From the NCBI RefSeq assembly GCF_013030265.1, contig NZ_WPZQ01000003.1, forward strand, positions 186,001 through 250,000: DNA of 64,000 nt. Reading direction: 5' to 3'. Within the stretch, counting starts at the first letter, position 1, and each line of letters opens with the position of its first letter. The position numbers and the translations under genes are program-made. Below the pieces are notes generated by a model that was not told the DNA's origin, did not search any database, and worked only from the letters and a program-made list of their open reading frames with translations. This DNA comes from Ruegeria arenilitoris. GTDB lineage: Bacteria > Pseudomonadota > Alphaproteobacteria > Rhodobacterales > Rhodobacteraceae. Below are positions 62,788 through 64,000 of the stretch, piece after piece.

Positions 62788-64000
62788 ATGCCATATGCCC
62801 ATTCCGACAAGACGCAACTGACCGCCGAAGACGTCCGCGCGCGCTTGAAACTTGAGGGCGGCAAGCAGTTTGTCATGCACACTGAATTTGCACCCGCTGG
62901 TGATCAGCCCACGGCGATCAAAGAACTGGCCGGAGGTGTTCTGGATGGTGAGCGTGATCAGGTTCTGCTGGGTGCGACCGGCACCGGTAAGACGTTCACC
63001 ATGGCCAAGGTGATCGAGGAAACGCAGCGCCCCGCGATCATCCTCGCGCCCAACAAGACATTGGCAGCGCAGCTATATGGTGAGTTTAAGGGCTTCTTTC
63101 CAGAAAACTCGGTGGAGTACTTCGTGTCCTACTACGACTACTACCAGCCCGAGGCCTATGTGCCGCGCAGCGACACTTACATAGAAAAAGAATCGCAGAT
63201 CAACGAACAGATCGACCGGATGCGCCACTCGGCCACCCGAGCGCTGTTGGAGCGAGACGATGTGATCATCGTCGCGTCGGTCTCGTGCATCTACGGTATC
63301 GGCTCGGTCGAAACCTATGGGGCGATGACACAGGACCTGAAGGTCGGCAACGAATACGATCAGCGGCAGGTGATGGCCGATCTGGTCGCCCAGCAATACC
63401 GCCGCAACGATCAGGCGTTTCAGCGCGGCTCGTTCCGCGTGCGGGGCGATTCACTCGAGATCTGGCCCGCCCACCTAGAGGACCGCGCCTGGAAACTGTC
63501 GTTCTTCGGCGAGGAGTTGGAACAGATCACCGAATTCGACCCGCTGACCGGCGAGCGCGCCGCGTCGATGGAGCAGGTGCGCGTCTATGCGAACTCGCAC
63601 TATGTAACGCCGAAACCGACGATGCAGCAGGCAATCATCGGCATCAAAAAGGAACTCCGCATCCGGCTGGACCAACTGGTCGGCGAAGGCAAGCTGCTGG
63701 AGGCCCAACGGCTGGAGCAGCGTACCAACTTCGATCTTGAAATGCTTGAGGCCACGGGAGTCTGCAACGGGATCGAGAACTATTCGCGCTATCTGACGGG
63801 CCGCGCACCGGGTGAGCCGCCCCCGACCCTGTTCGAGTTCATCCCCGACAATGCCATCGTCTTTGCCGACGAATCCCATGTCAGTGTTCCGCAGATCGGT
63901 GGCATGTATCGGGGCGACTATCGGCGCAAGTTCACGCTGGCCGAGCACGGGTTCCGCCTGCCGTCCTGCATGGACAACCGCCCGCTGAAGTTCGAGGAAT
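62788..64000 (+). CDS. uvrB: Excinuclease ABC subunit B, 5' part
   Basis: The first 404 codons of UvrB are present; the gene continues beyond the window. It has the opening [20 protein letters not shown], Walker [32 protein letters not shown] (the damage-contacting hairpin) and [20 protein letters not shown] (helicase motif II). It verifies DNA damage and loads UvrC in nucleotide excision repair. The ATG at 62,788 follows GGAG. No frameshift is seen in the visible part. Confidence 0.96.
   Translation, partial: MPYAHSDKTQLTAEDVRARLKLEGGKQFVMHTEFAPAGDQPTAIKELAGGVLDGERDQVLLGATGTGKTFTMAKVIEETQRPAIILAPNKTLAAQLYGEFKGFFPENSVEYFVSYYDYYQPEAYVPRSDTYIEKESQINEQIDRMRHSATRALLERDDVIIVASVSCIYGIGSVETYGAMTQDLKVGNEYDQRQVMADLVAQQYRRNDQAFQRGSFRVRGDSLEIWPAHLEDRAWKLSFFGEELEQITEFDPLTGERAASMEQVRVYANSHYVTPKPTMQQAIIGIKKELRIRLDQLVGEGKLLEAQRLEQRTNFDLEMLEATGVCNGIENYSRYLTGRAPGEPPPTLFEFIPDNAIVFADESHVSVPQIGGMYRGDYRRKFTLAEHGFRLPSCMDNRPLKFEE

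Noticed and set aside
1-64000. CRISPR arrays, transposases, rRNA operons
   Set aside because: No regularly spaced short repeats, no transposase-like protein and no rRNA sequence were seen on either strand.

Overview
The window looks like a chromosomal segment of a marine alphaproteobacterium of the Rhodobacteraceae (Roseobacter group). This is inferred from the gene order rpmH-rnpA-yidD ... yidC-MOSC-engB ... argB, an AapJQMP-type amino-acid ABC transporter, an ATP12/HAD/RluC cluster, an ETC complex I accessory subunit, and alphaproteobacterial ribosomal proteins. I cannot name the species from the sequence. About 65 protein genes, two tRNA-Arg genes and the 5' part of uvrB are present. I see no transposase, integrase, phage gene, rRNA or CRISPR array.

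Positions 1-25,487 are an accessory, mostly carbohydrate-catabolic region. A Tat-exported dioxygenase-like protein and a bis-heme membrane protein come first (172-1256). A D-xylose regulon follows: xylFHGA on the minus strand, a ROK-family XylR on the plus strand, and xylB-galM on the minus strand. Two redox or surface proteins are wired into that regulon: a CRTAC1/FG-GAP propeller protein co-transcribed with xylR, and a di-heme MauG/CcpA-like protein downstream of galM. After a MOSC gene comes a second operon (14,367-24,854). It encodes a CUT1 ABC transporter with two different ATPases and a 62-aa membrane protein, a DhaK-DhaL kinase, a LacI regulator, a TIM-barrel isomerase/lyase-like enzyme and a Gfo/Idh/MocA dehydrogenase. 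Two perfect-armed LacI-type palindromes lie in its promoter. The xylose genes and this operon are bracketed by two direct copies of a roughly 100-bp repeat (1453-1551 and 25,217-25,315). The right copy lies next to the 3' end of tRNA-Arg(ACG).

Positions 25,488-43,806 are core-like. They hold an orphan histidine kinase with an FAD disulfide oxidoreductase and a TVP38 membrane protein, then rpmH, rnpA, yidD, yidC, MOSC, engB and argB. Intervening genes are DUF1963, an AidB-like acyl-CoA dehydrogenase, ttcA, an EAL protein, DUF2946 and PepSY. A sterol-desaturase-like protein, an Fe-S protein and a SixA-like phosphatase close this block at a bidirectional terminator.

Positions 43,807-55,700 hold aapJQMP (minus strand), rluC-HAD-atp12, an enoyl-CoA hydratase, Do protease-rarA, and a divergent acetolactate decarboxylase. 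Positions 55,700-64,000 hold the distal spc/alpha ribosomal operon (rplO-secY-adk-rpsM-rpsK-rpoA-rplQ, minus strand). Stem-loops lie in most of its longer gaps. tRNA-Arg(TCT), a GNAT acetyltransferase, an NDUFS4-like subunit, an SRPBCC protein and the start of uvrB follow.

The main leads are: (1) the xylose regulon with an embedded MauG-like enzyme and propeller pair; (2) the LacI-controlled operon, which may process a glycoside by C3 oxidation and pass a ketose aglycone to the DhaK-type kinase; (3) the direct repeats around both catabolic clusters; (4) the MsrPQ-like layout of the first two genes; (5) candidate operators for XylR and for the LacI protein.
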